From contig JAHLEZ010000023.1 in the NCBI GenBank assembly GCA_020726505.1, forward strand, positions 62,001-126,000: a stretch of DNA of 64,000 nucleotides, read 5' to 3'. Origin of the DNA: Leptodontidium sp. MPI-SDFR-AT-0119 (Eukaryota > Ascomycota > Leotiomycetes > Helotiales > Leptodontidiaceae). The notes under the pieces were generated by a model. It saw only the letters and a list, made by a program, of their open reading frames with translations. It made no database searches and was not told the DNA's origin. Of the stretch, positions 24,032 through 34,937 are shown piece by piece. A program made the translations under genes and the position numbers. Every line of letters starts with the position of its first letter. The stretch's first letter is position 1.

Positions 24032-24683
24032 GACGATTTGTTGTTGCGCCGAAATTGTTGTGAAGCAAACAGTTTTGAGGAGTCTTCGGATGGGGGGCTT
24101 TCAAGTGGCTGTCGATGTTGTTTGTTTGGAGATTCTTAATCGCTTTTGACGGCAAGGAAGTTGCCACTGGCCGGCCCAAGTATACAGATTTTCTGGCTGC
24201 CTGATTCCGCGTGTTGACGATTGAAAGTGAATGGAAGTAAAGTGCTTAATGCCCAAGATAAATCGACAAACGCGCGCCAAACCTGATCAACGCGGCTGAT
24301 ATCTCGGTTCCTGACCTTGGCGCGTTAATCAGAAGCTGATAGGTAATCCATCCAATTACAGGGGTTAACCCCACAAAGCAGACACAGAGGAGAGGAGACA
24401 AGGTCACCGGAACAGCCACCAGCCTCAAGACAACCTCATCTCATCAAAGAAGGGGCAATCCTACCATGCGCAGAGCCTCCTCGACAAACCCAAGCACCAC
24501 ACAGTCGTCTCTTGTTCTATTGTGCCCAGAATCTCCTCCTCAAACGTCCTAGAATCGAACATCCTCTGCAAACAAACATCATACCTGGCTTGCTGCCATT
24601 TCTATGCCGAGGCCATTATCATTAATGGTTTGCGAGCCCACTCCTGGAATTTGTCCTCTATCCTTAACACTGACCTTGTCGCC
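24032..24683. promoter_or_regulatory. Promoter region between AOS1 and an uncharacterised gene
   Basis: 652 bp. The frame of the plus-strand gene is open upstream to 24522 but lacks an ATG with protein-like sequence before 24684, so it is taken as leader. CT/CA-rich stretches near 24420-24540 fit a fungal core promoter. Confidence 0.4.
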
Positions 24684-26387
24684 ATGCAGTCTGGAAACTT
24701 TGATGACCCACCTGCCTCCGACTCCTACCGTGAGACAGCAGACCGCATTGTGCGAGAGATCCTTGACAATACACAATCGCCCGATGACATCAGTCCTTCA
24801 GGAGAACTATACAGAGCAATAGAACGGGCTCATCGGAGACGAGGAGCAGAGCGTTTACCCGTATCACAGTTAGTCAACGGAGCTGGTATGGCTTCTGAAC
24901 AGGATCCAGACAGAAGGCGGAGGACACGGCGTGAGGACAATGAAGCTTCGCCCCTCTTTGTGTTGCCACCGAACCCCCCACAAGCCGAACCAACACCCCG
25001 CGAGCGAGCCTCCCCGCTGAGACTTGCAATGACTGCAAGACGTGGGAGAGCTCGATTGGCAATAACCGATAGACTGATGGAGAGGAATCAGGCACAGAGG
25101 GAGAGGGAGATGACCGCAAGCAATGGTCTGGCCGACCTCCAATCTGCTGGAAGACAGCTCGAGCAAGCTAGCTCAACTCTGAGGGTTCTCCTAGACGACC
25201 CAGTCCCACATATCTCGTCCCCAGCTCTCGAACCTCATGACTACTCGCCTGAGGCTGAGCAGAATCGGAGAGCCAAACGGAGGAAGATTGAATCCGACAA
25301 ATTGGACTCTGGATTCAAGGGGTTCAGCTACGGAAGATATGGTCAAGTAGAGCCAGGCAAACTCAAGATGGAGATTGTCAGTTGTGATGGAGGGATATTC
25401 TCCGAACATGGAGGGAATTATGCTGCCGAGAATGTGTTGAAGAACGACTCGACGGTCTATTGCACAAAGAGCAACCGGTGCAATCTGGTCCTCAGACATC
25501 AGGGAGCGACAGTCTTCAGTCTGAAAGAACTGGTTATCAAGGCTCCCCACTCTGGTTATACCGCTCCGTAAGTTACCGCTCACTTGCCAAGATTTAGACT
25601 AACGTTTCGTAGCGTCCAGGAAGGCATGGTTTTTATATCCATGACATCCGACGACCTTTTGACTCGCACAGCTCAGTATCAAATACAATATTCCCCGGCT
25701 CGGCCAAGACGTTCCGCATCCCAGCGGGCGAATGAGTTGCCTCCAATAATGTCAGTCCGACATAACGAAGATGGCAGCATGTCGACTGCCCAGGCTCGTG
25801 CACGTCGGCTTTACAACATTGGATTAGAAGACGAAGACTGTGATTACCGGACAGCCCAAATACCCTCTGAATTTACAGAAAACGCCCCAGCATTTCAGGT
25901 CACGACTGAATGCAGTGATTCTGAAGGCGACGAGCCACCAGCCCAATCGTCGCGGCATAGAACGCTTCATCGGGTTATGAGCACTATCCGATTTGAGGAT
26001 TCAGATAGCAGCGATGACGATAATGCTGATCCCGCTGGACCGTGGCATGAAGATTACCTTCTTGGCATTGGCAGATCGCCTCGTCTCAGACGACGAGAAA
26101 CAGCAAGCAACATCACATTGGCAGAAGCGGCAGAAGCGTCCCAAGTGGCAACGCAGGAAGCAGTCCGAGCAGTAGGAGGAGAGCTCATGGCACCACACGC
26201 CAGATTCTTCATCGAGCGAGACAAGAGCAAATGCACAGTCCGGTTCGACCCTCCCGTCAGTGGACGCTTCATTCTATTGAAGATGTGGAGCCCACATCAC
26301 AGTTCGACCGGCAACATCGATATCCAAAGTGTCGTTGCAAGAGGTTTTGCCGGACCCAGATTCTTCCCTGCCGTTACGATGAGATGA
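24684..26387 (+). CDS. Uncharacterised protein with split beta-sandwich-like domain
   Basis: Two exons, 24684-25567 and 25613-26387, give 552 residues. I do not recognise a named family. An R/E-rich, probably disordered N-terminal third (with RRRRTRRE and a coiled-coil-like stretch around NGLADLQSAGRQLEQASSTL) leads into a nuclear-signal-like RRAKRRK. A domain follows that looks like half of a discoidin/galactose-binding-like sandwich (EIVSCDGGIFSEHGGNYAAEN, then VYCTKSNRCNLVLRHQG and FSLKELVIKAPHSGYTAP). A long acidic/serine insert precedes the presumed other half near the C-terminus (CTVRFDPPVSGRFILLKMW ... NIDIQSVVARGFAGPRFFP). The intron is 45 nt. The start at 24684 was chosen as the first ATG followed by plausible sequence (MQSGNFDDPP). 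Conservation of both ends suggests a real nuclear protein, perhaps a ligand- or complex-scaffolding one; that is inference. Confidence 0.75.
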
Positions 26388-27557
26388 TCAGTAGCATTGA
26401 AGCGTTGATGTTTTGATTTGGTTCGAACATCCTTATCGCCTCCCATCGATGTCCATTGCATATTATGGTGGGAGTAGCAGCTAGCGTCATCGGTTTAGTG
26501 GGAAACCATCGGGCCTCTACATAGTGTTAATTCTTATCATGCCCACTGGGTAAGCGAATAGTAGCGATATTGAGAGCCTGGTGGCCTCGAGCAAACAAAC
26601 GATACCCTTTCTTGGCTATGTGCATTGTGATTCGTTGTGCTACTTTGTAGCGATGAAACTGGGGGAGCACGGGTTTCTTTTTACGGCCATGTGGTCGCTA
26701 TGTTTCCCCCACCCCCTTTTAGTCCATTCTCGTCATCTTTTCCTAGCCGAGATTGCTGGTTGGCGCCCGATAGCTCGACTATGCTTTCTAGGGCCCGCTT
26801 ACGGCTACGGACCTTCTCTATGACTCTATCTTTTAGTTTTCCTCCGATCAGTAGCTTCTCGCTTAAGTGTGGTTTCTCCTGCGTATAATGTCATCGGAAG
26901 ACTAGAGAGTTCCTTCTGTAGCTATGTCACCCGACCCACACTTCACCCCAGAGTACCTGAATACTGAAGGGATATAGACTTACTTCCACTTTGGTACTGT
27001 CTGGAAAGAGGGTGCCTAGTTAATTACACTAGCAAAAGACTGTCACGAGGCTTTGCCGCTCCTTTCTGACAACTGAATTGAGAATGCCAAATTTTCGGTG
27101 TTGACATAGCCGTCCTCTAGGTATCAACTTTACTTCATCGGTGATCTCGTTTCCCCTTTTGGTAAGTTAGTGACAGCAGCCATTCTCAATATTATCACTC
27201 GAGCACTGTAGGACCTAAATCGCCTAGTCAATGCTATTCAAGCGATGGGGCGGCAATTTAAGCAAAGAGTGGTAAACCTATATCGTTAGGGCAGTGTAAG
27301 CCGGAAATACCTGACTCTATCAGTCTGGATCTCAACTCCAGTCTATATCTCAATTCCAGTTCAAATTCCAATGGCCGCAAATATATTCCCCCCCCCCCCC
27401 CCCCCCCTTCCCCCTTCATGTCTCCGCAAACTTTCTTCACCACACTTCAATGTCATTACACTTCACAATACCAAAATCCCAACACCAGAAATAAATCTCT
27501 TAAGTCGAAGAACCTCGCACTAAGATACAAAACACTATCTAACTGTCGAACATCACT
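26388..27557. other. Intergenic, 1.2 kb
   Basis: No supported gene. It contains a 20-C homopolymer (27388-27407) within the presumed promoter of the HAD gene that starts at 27558. Confidence 0.45.
27388..27407. repeat. Poly-C tract, 20 bases
   Basis: An uninterrupted run of 20 C, about 150 bp upstream of the HAD hydrolase start. Its length may be unreliable in assembly. Confidence 0.9.
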
Positions 27558-29104
27558 ATGCCATCAATTGAACAAACACCCACATTGGCGCACGCGGGCA
27601 CTGGTATGCCTGATACCAAGCTTGAGACAGTCCTGCACCGTGTTGACAGCAAAATGGACTTTGTCTCTCTCGACGACACCTGCGAAGAAATGGAGAAATC
27701 TATCATCCCTGGAACCCCAAAGGCTGTATCGTCTATTGGCTTTGCCATCGACATTGACGGCGTCCTCTTTCAAAATGGAGGAAAATATAATGAGCCCCTT
27801 CCCAGTGCACTCGCGACTCTGAAACGGCTTGAAAATCTCAAGATCCCATTCGTCTCCTCACCAACCGACTCTACCGGTCGCAAGAGTATGGGTTAACAGA
27901 GCTAAGAAAGGAGCTTAAGCTTCCATCACTCTTGCCCTACCAGCTCATACATCGCCTTACGCCCTTCAAATATCTCGTTCCAAAATTCGGTCACAAACCT
28001 GTCCTCGTCATCGGCTCCGACCGATACGACAATCGAAGCATAGCACAATCCCTAGGCTTCACAGACGTCTACCTACCTGAAGACTTTTACGAAGTTTACC
28101 CAAAACTCGCATCGAAGGCTTTCTCCACTTCAACGCGCCGAGATCCTGCTTCCAGAGCTGAGAGGCTCCGCGACGGACTACATACTAAGGGTCCCGATGT
28201 CGAAATAAGCGCTATCCTCGTCTTCTCCAGCGGTAGTCGACTTAAGACGGACGAAGATCTCTCGCCCAACAAACTTCTCGTCCAGATCCTCAAATCCCAT
28301 TCAGGCGACCTCCGAATCGAATCGCGCTTTAATGGCACCACCTTCTTCCCAAACAATGGATACCAGCAAACACACGCTACGCCAAAGATATATTATGAAA
28401 CCTGCTACCACAAATACGAAGATTTCCGCGAATCGCTTGAGCGTGACTGGGAAGCTGAGACGGGTCGCCCTGTCCTCCTGCATCAGATTGAAGTCGGTGG
28501 CGAACCTGCCAATCCAATGTATTCTTACGCCGACAAAATGCTACGCCAGTACCAGCGAGAGCTCCATGGTGAGGATGTAAAGGACTTCGAGAGGGTGGTC
28601 ATGATTGGCGATACCCCAGAGTGTGATATGCGAGGCGCGAATCGGCATAAAATGACGCCAGGCCAGGGCGATAAGTGGAAGAGTGTGCTTGTTGCCAGTG
28701 GTTCCCACGACTTCCAGAAGGAAGGTATGCCAGAGGGTGAAGATCGGCCAGATGCCGTCGCTGATGACTTTTCGGGGGCGGTGATATCGTCACTGAGTAC
28801 ATTCGGGCTTGATACTGGGCCTTTTGAGGGTTGTGAAAATGTTGAGGAATGCGAGTGGCAGGATTGCAGCGATAGCGACGGTAGTGAGGATGATGAGGAT
28901 AATATGGTGGAAGTAGAGATGGGAATTGGTGACGACAATGATAGTAGCGAGCATGTGAATGATGACGAGGAGGACGAGGAGACGGAGAATAGCGGCGATA
29001 GTGAGAACGAGGAACTCCTTGAAGATGGCGATGACAGCGAGAAAGATTGGATACGGAAAGATCTCGCGGTTTCCTTTTTCTCCTTAGATCTTTATCCTTC
29101 GTAG
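27558..29104 (+). pseudogene. HAD-superfamily hydrolase (CECR5-like) with one-base frameshift
   Basis: The start (ATG 27558) leads to the HAD nucleophile motif FAIDIDGVLFQNGG at about residues 67-80. The family then has PFVFLTN. Here the sequence is PFV followed by a shifted frame, because TTCC is reduced to TCC near 27854-27856. The shifted frame ends at 27894-27896, while the other frame continues without a gap (LTNRLYRSQEYGLTELRKEL, then LPYQLIHRLTPFKYLV) to 29104. The remaining part has the last HAD motif MIGDTPECDMRGANR and an unusually long acidic D/E-rich tail of about 100 residues. CECR5/YKR070W-type proteins are mitochondrial HAD phosphatase-like proteins of unclear substrate. One restored base would give a full-length protein, so this is either a young pseudogene or a sequence error. 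A paralogue lies convergently at 29557-30702. Confidence 0.8.
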
Positions 29105-29556
29105 TCCTTGCTAGTTCTAGATTGGATTATCACGAGTAGTTTCAAGTTTTACAATTACCTGTATTTCTTCATTAATCGCATTCGCTTCATGTCATTACAG
29201 AACTTGACCAATATCCAACTAATTCTATCGCTTGCAAATTCTACTTGATCAACAGCCGTATATTTTTTTTAATACAAGGGAGATATTTCTAACTTTTCAA
29301 GAAGTGGTCTTTTCTCGGTTAATTTGTTTGAGCCAAGGGACAAAAGAAAGGGGTAAAAGACGTAACGACATCAACATCACCGTTCTAATTTCAAACTGGG
29401 ATGTATATATGCCCTTTTCGCCGGGGGATATAGTTACCTAAATGTTTGATAAGCAATTTTTTTCTGGTTTGTTTTGTTTTGTTTTCGCTTAAATCAGGTG
29501 CCCGTTGTGCAAAGGGCAAGCATGTCGCAGGTATGTGAGTTCCTCCTTGCAGTTAA
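29105..29556. other. Region between convergent HAD genes
   Basis: 452 bp with T-rich and TTTTG-repeat sequence near 29455-29490 (GTTTTGTTTTGTTTTCG). No gene; it holds both 3' ends. Confidence 0.5.
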
Positions 29557-30702
29557 TCAATTGCCTGAGTTTCCCTGATCCCTGTTTCCACCGCCAGTCT
29601 GCCACCAATGTTGCTCGTACTTCTCTCGCAGTGCAAGTTGCACCGCATCCCAAACTCCTGTACTAAAGATGCTCGGCCAGTACATTTCTGAGCGGCCATT
29701 CAGCATTCCAGGGTGATACAGGCCAGTGTCAACCAGTATGGTCTTCCACAAGCATATGCTAAAAGTCTCATCGAAGTTGTAACGATTGGCACCCAAGATG
29801 TCATCATTTATATTGTCGCCAATCATCCACACTGTGTCAATCTTCGGCGCATCGGCTCCGTGGATGTGGTGATGCCACTGCAGTAGCTGTATTTCGGCCA
29901 TTCTGAAGTTTTCGGGTGCAGGCTTGCCGAATGTGGTGATATTCATTATAGCGCAGCTAGTCTTTTCCCAGAAGTGTTGAAGTAAGGTTTCTCTGAAAGG
30001 TAATGCAACGCCAAACCAGATTCCAGGCTGTTCGTCTTGCTGATAGCCCCAATTTGGAAATCCGGGCTCACCATTCTTGCCAGAGACCGTACCAACTACT
30101 CCATGCTCTGAGAGGAGAAGATCAACAATGAGTTGTTTGTCTTGTTCTGGTTTATTAGGCTATCAAACACAAGTATAGCTTTGATCTGCGTCCCACCAAT
30201 CTTCGGTGCTGTGAACTTCGGTGGGACGAATCCACAGTAGAAGTTTGGGTACAGGCGTGATGACATTGTTGAAGCCCAAAATCTTAGCCATGTATTTCTT
30301 ACGCTCAGTGTTCAGCCCAACGAGCAAGACAAGCTCGTCAGCAAACCGCGGAGCCAGTCTCGCGAATGGTGAAGGCCCAGATATGTACTGTATGGGAGCT
30401 ATGGCGGTCAAGTCGAACGTCTTCCGCACCCATGTCGCGCCCTCTGAGGCTGTCTCTTGCCAACGATTAGTGAGAAAGACAAAAGGAATCTTCATCTCCT
30501 GGAGGTATTTTAGCGTTCGAGATGCCCGACGTAGACATCCCCATTTGCTGTAGAGGACGCCGTCGATGTCGAATACGAAACCTAGTGTTGTTCGGGGACC
30601 TTGGCTTGACTTCCGACGAGGAAATGAGACCTGCAAGCTGCAGTTAAGGCTTCCCTTGATCAACTTGTGTACTGTGCTTTTTGGTTCGCGCCCGTGCCTC
30701 AT
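29557..30702 (-). pseudogene. HAD-superfamily hydrolase paralogue with two frameshifts
   Basis: The ATG at 30700-30702 leads to FVFDIDGVLYSKWG, then IPFVFLTNRWQE, the two first HAD motifs. The frame is lost near 30183 (after TEDWWDAD) and again near 30159, where AGCCCT is reduced to AGCCT. The sequence between the breaks still reads as family sequence (AILVFDS, then EQDKQLIVDLLLSEHGVVG), followed by QQDEQPGIWFGVALPF, NITTFGKPAPENF and the final motif MIGDNINDDILGANRYN. The end at 29557 is normal. Relative to the partner at 27558 the N-terminus differs and the acidic tail is absent, so the duplication is old. Either a pseudogene or a gene with two indel errors. Confidence 0.8.
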
Positions 30703-31745
30703 GTTGAGTGAAGTAGTACTTGGTAGTGAGCAAGTAGTTCTTCTCCAGGAGACTTCGTTTTGCTTTCAAACAACTGCAGAACAACTATTGGAGTGTATGT
30801 TGTCAGAGTAAGGATATCCGTGAGAATTACAGCCAAAGTTCCTCATCGTGTTAAATGGAAGCAGAAAATTATGGTACTATTACTACCTTGTTCAAAATTT
30901 GTTTCACGAAACCTGACATGTCAAACAGGATTGGCCAAGCTTCTTCGGTGTTATTCTCCCCAGGACAAAGACCAGTAGTACATTGTAAGCACAAATATAA
31001 ACAAAGACATTATGTCATCTACGTTGTTCTATTAGTTCAAACGAACAAAAGAAATTGAAATAGCATCGATTCCTTTCCGCCGAGGACCTTAGAAGACACA
31101 GGGCGATAAACAAGAATGGAGCCCTACCAAGGCTTCCTTCACTTGGAGTAGCGAGAAATTAAAGGTTGCCAGTGCGATTTTGATTGTCCTTTACCGAGGT
31201 CTCATTAACAAGAACCTACGAGAAGTTCGGATGAAGCCTCTAGTCCTCTTCGACTGAAAACTTCCCAATTGAATCAGCAGAGCCACCTCCCCCCTCTTGG
31301 TGGCACGGCCAGCTGCCCTCACCACGGGAGCATTTGTGTGGCAAACGGCGCAGAATTTCGCTCGCTGCTTTTTGTAGCAATCTTGCTTACATGACCAGAC
31401 TTTGTTGTGATAAATCCTCAGATGATCTGAATAGTCCGGAACTTTGTATCTGTGAAGCCCAAAAAGAAGTACCTCTCCGGAGAATTAATTTGCAGGTCTC
31501 AATTGGTGTTCCGCAAAGAATCATCTTTGAAGATCCCAACTCTGCGAAATACATTCCCTCCATCCTCTTCATTAGGCTTCAAGGGCACTAAGAACAAGCC
31601 GTACACGCAATCAGGGTTAATTCCATACACAGTGTTTGAGGAGCCAGAGGTTACAGGGTACATCGGTGCGTATGCTACGATAAGGGCGTAAACACACAGT
31701 TGTCTTGAAGCTACAGGTCGTAATCCTGTGATGCATATCTTGCAC
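30703..31745. other. Intergenic, 1 kb, no gene seen
   Basis: It lies between the start of the HAD paralogue and the end of the HET gene. Short frames on both strands overlap each other without recognisable motifs. Confidence 0.45.
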
Positions 31746-34147
31746 TTAGCCTATAGCTTCTTGGGGAGTCTCGGGAGTAATGTCGTCTAAGTAGAGGTCT
31801 TCGGGAGCAAAGACTTCATACTGTGACGAGGAAAGAATGATCTACCCCGAAAAAAAGAACTCACCTGTTGGGTCCAGTAACAATAGTGTTTCCAGGGTGT
31901 ACTCATAGAGCTACGTCGACCTTGATTTAATCCAATGTCGAAGTCTCGCTTCTGCTCTAAGCTGTACGGTGTAGGCTGCGATGTATATAGCTGAATCGTG
32001 ACTGCTACCTTTTTAATCCTGCCACGAACATGAAGTGATCCTTGAGGATCGGAGCAGGTAAAGTTATCAACCAAGTCGTTCGCTTCTAAAGAAATAATTT
32101 CGAAGCCAGTGTCACTGTAAACCTCCAGGGATGGGACTTCAAACTTGACAATCGACTCATGGTCCCATCTTGGAGGTCCGTCTTTGCTGGGCGATACACA
32201 GCTCCAAAGCCATGTTGCCCCACGATGTTTGGGGCTAAGGGCGTCTCGAGATGGAATGAAAACATTGTCAATTGCGTCAGTCATATCCAAGTGATGTTCC
32301 GTGTGCCAAAAGAGAGACCTTTTTATGTCCATTCTCCAGACCCCGCCGAAATAGTACGTGTCGCACAAAGGACTTATTCGCTTCATGATCTCCGCGAGTG
32401 CCTTCGCCAATCCAGCTAAGGCTGCGATTATGTCCCCTCCAAAAGGTTAAGTATCTCCTCATGCCAAGGATACTGCGCCATAAATCATGCATCGTTGCGA
32501 TAGTCGGGCGAGGCTCTGAGGTTTCAAGGCCTGTACCGAAGAGGCATGACTTGAATCGTGATTCAATGAAATCCGTAGAGAAGGCTGGCGGATCCTGGCC
32601 GTCCCGGTCACTCTCATTTCGGAGTCGAGTTTCAAATAATCTGCCGCCCAAACATTCCCAATAAGCCCCGTGTTTCCCCAAGTATATCATTCTCCTAGAC
32701 AGAAACCTTTCCTGAAAGGTCCAAGCACGCGAATTCCATCGACTAAGGGGTATGTCCGCGAAACGATTGCCTGTATAACTTTCTGACGAAGTTCCTCCAA
32801 CACCATTAACGTCAAGGAGGTAAACACCAGCCAAGGCTGGATTTGGAGAGAATTTCCATGGCATCTCTCGCCACCTCTGTGGAATTTTTCGCTGCTGTAT
32901 GTCATCATTAGGAGATACAGCCGAAGCAGTAACTAATGTCAGACGAGCGTTCCGATAAATCGAATCCATTTGTGAGGCTTGTAAATTCCAGTCATGAACA
33001 TCGTCTAGAGTAAGATTTTAGCCTTGATATATTGTTTGTGATGGATTCATGTAATCACCTTGAATAATGCACAACGAATCGATCCAGATGTATCGGAATC
33101 CCAAACTGCGAGCCAGTTTGATAATTGTAGAGAAATTCGGTGGTAGTTGTGACCAAGGAATCTCTGCCAGAAAATCACGTAAAGTCAACTTCGTGGTTTT
33201 CAGGTTGCGGTTCTCAACAGACCGCACCCCAGCAGTAGCTGAGTGCTATGTAGTCAGCCCCTTCACTTTGCATCTCCACTAGCTTGACATTTTGTTCTTT
33301 GCTTCCTATACCGATATCTAACAGTCGAAAGAAGAGAGGTGACGCATCGGAGATGTGGCAGTATGGGTGGGTGTTGGGATCGCACTGTCTCAGCCAGCCT
33401 TGGAACTTCGCGATATTGGCAGCATCCAGTAAATCCGGAACTATTGCTTCATGCTGTATGTTGAGCTCCTTTGCTGCACTTCTACCTGCATTAACCATTA
33501 GATGTAACTCCTAGTCATTTTGTGCACTTTTACAGACCTGGGAGGACTCCGACCGGGAATATGAGCTCCGCCAGACTAATTCGAGGTTGGTACTCGACCA
33601 TAATATGTTTCAGCAACATCACTCGATCCGAGAGAACAGTTCTGTAGGCGTCTTCCTTCAAGAACATAAGTTCGAACTCGAAATGAAACTTCAGAGCGTA
33701 GATGGGGATGGTGTAATTCCGTGGTTTATTGGCTCCATATCTTGCGTCCACTAGGACATGTGTGAGGATGTCACAGAAGCTACAACCTGTGGGCTCAATG
33801 TCTTGAGCATCTTCATTTGGCAAGTGCATTCTTCGGTGGAATTCAACTTTGATGATGTTATCCGAAGCTTCAATGCCCTGGGCCTTGTACTCTCCGAAGA
33901 TACCGTAACGAACACCTCCATCGACTCCTTCTATATCGTTGGTATAAGGCGACAAAACAACGGTATCATCCAGCTGCTGGTGACGAGTTGTTTCTGGCTC
34001 CAGGAACAGGTTGCCATACATATCGCGCTTTTCTTTCCAGCCAAGTTGTGAGAGATCATGGATCCTCGGTCTGCAAAAGTCACACAGATTAGGCGGCCGT
34101 GGATCCTCTTCGGCGGCATTTGTGGCACTCATAGCTGAAGAGGCCAT
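31746..34147 (-). pseudogene. HET-domain (heterokaryon incompatibility) gene with two frameshifts
   Basis: Exons 33538-34147, 33059-33485, 31865-33004 and 31746-31820 join by good GT-AG introns. HET proteins trigger cell death on recognition of non-self in fungi. The N-terminal part (PPNLCDFCRPRI ... CSFCDIL) is the usual leader. The HET motifs are DYIALSYCWG, then NLKTTKLTLRDFLAEIPW, LPPNFSTIIKLARSLGFRYIW, DSLCIIQDD joined across the intron, MDSIYRNARLTLVTASA and SRAWTFQERFLSRRMIYLG. The frame breaks once just after YCWG (about 33222-33230). It breaks again at 32441-32444, where one extra T makes ACCTTTT instead of ACCTTT before GGDIIAALAGLAKAL. The C-terminal domain (WRMDIKRSLFWH) is intact. 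The ATG at 34147 has context GACGCCATGG; an upstream in-frame ATG at 34270 exists but the extension has no family match. No second effector domain is visible. Confidence 0.85.
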
Positions 34148-34937
34148 GGCGTCAAGATAAGGATGACTGGTGAAGGTCCAATGATAGACTGTATTACACT
34201 TTAATAAGAAGGAAATGGGCGACACTGAAGGCCGAATTGGAAATGAAGTTGCGACGTGCGCTAATATCATCGGCGCAAATAGCTTGGGCGTTATTCAGCT
34301 GTTCGCCAATCAAACAAAAACAAAACATCCAAGCAGCGCTGCATTTAAGTAACACAAGATGTATATCACGAAATATCTGACAAAGATCGAGTGAATACCA
34401 ATCTAGATAAACTTAATTTACAATAATTAAGTATAGAACATATTGAATCTAATACTATTAAAATAATAAAATTTAACTGGGATGGATTGGACCCCGCATC
34501 AGAAGACGAGCGATATGTAGCAAAAGATCCCAAAAAAGTTTCACCGGGACTGATGAGAAGTTTCGTTTAAGAAAAAAACCGGAAAGTAGCTATAAAAGCT
34601 AAATTTCAGATCTAACTATGAGCGCATAATGTCACCCTCTATTGCACCTTTGGGCCCTTTGAGGAGGGGTTCTTTCTCGCCGTGAGACAGCATAATTTCA
34701 GCAGTACAATTCTTGACACAGAGCCGGGGCAACACCTTGGCGAAGCTAAGAATGCAGTTGTTAGAAAGAAGAGATCTTACTTAAATGCACAATGTTGCCT
34801 TTTCCGAGATCATGTAGAGCCTTGTTTTCGTGATAGTTGTCGCTAAGCAGTGAAGTCTTGTTAGATGACTCATGTGTCAGCTTAAATAGTATCACCTGAG
34901 AATTAGACCCACCCTCCATCATCGAGAGTCTATCCAA
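34148..34937. promoter_or_regulatory. Promoter region between HET and F-box genes, with AT-rich segment
   Basis: 790 bp between divergent starts. About 34340-34480 is markedly AT-rich compared with the surroundings and could be a relic of an inactivated repeat or simply an AT-rich spacer. No coding sequence seen. Confidence 0.4.
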
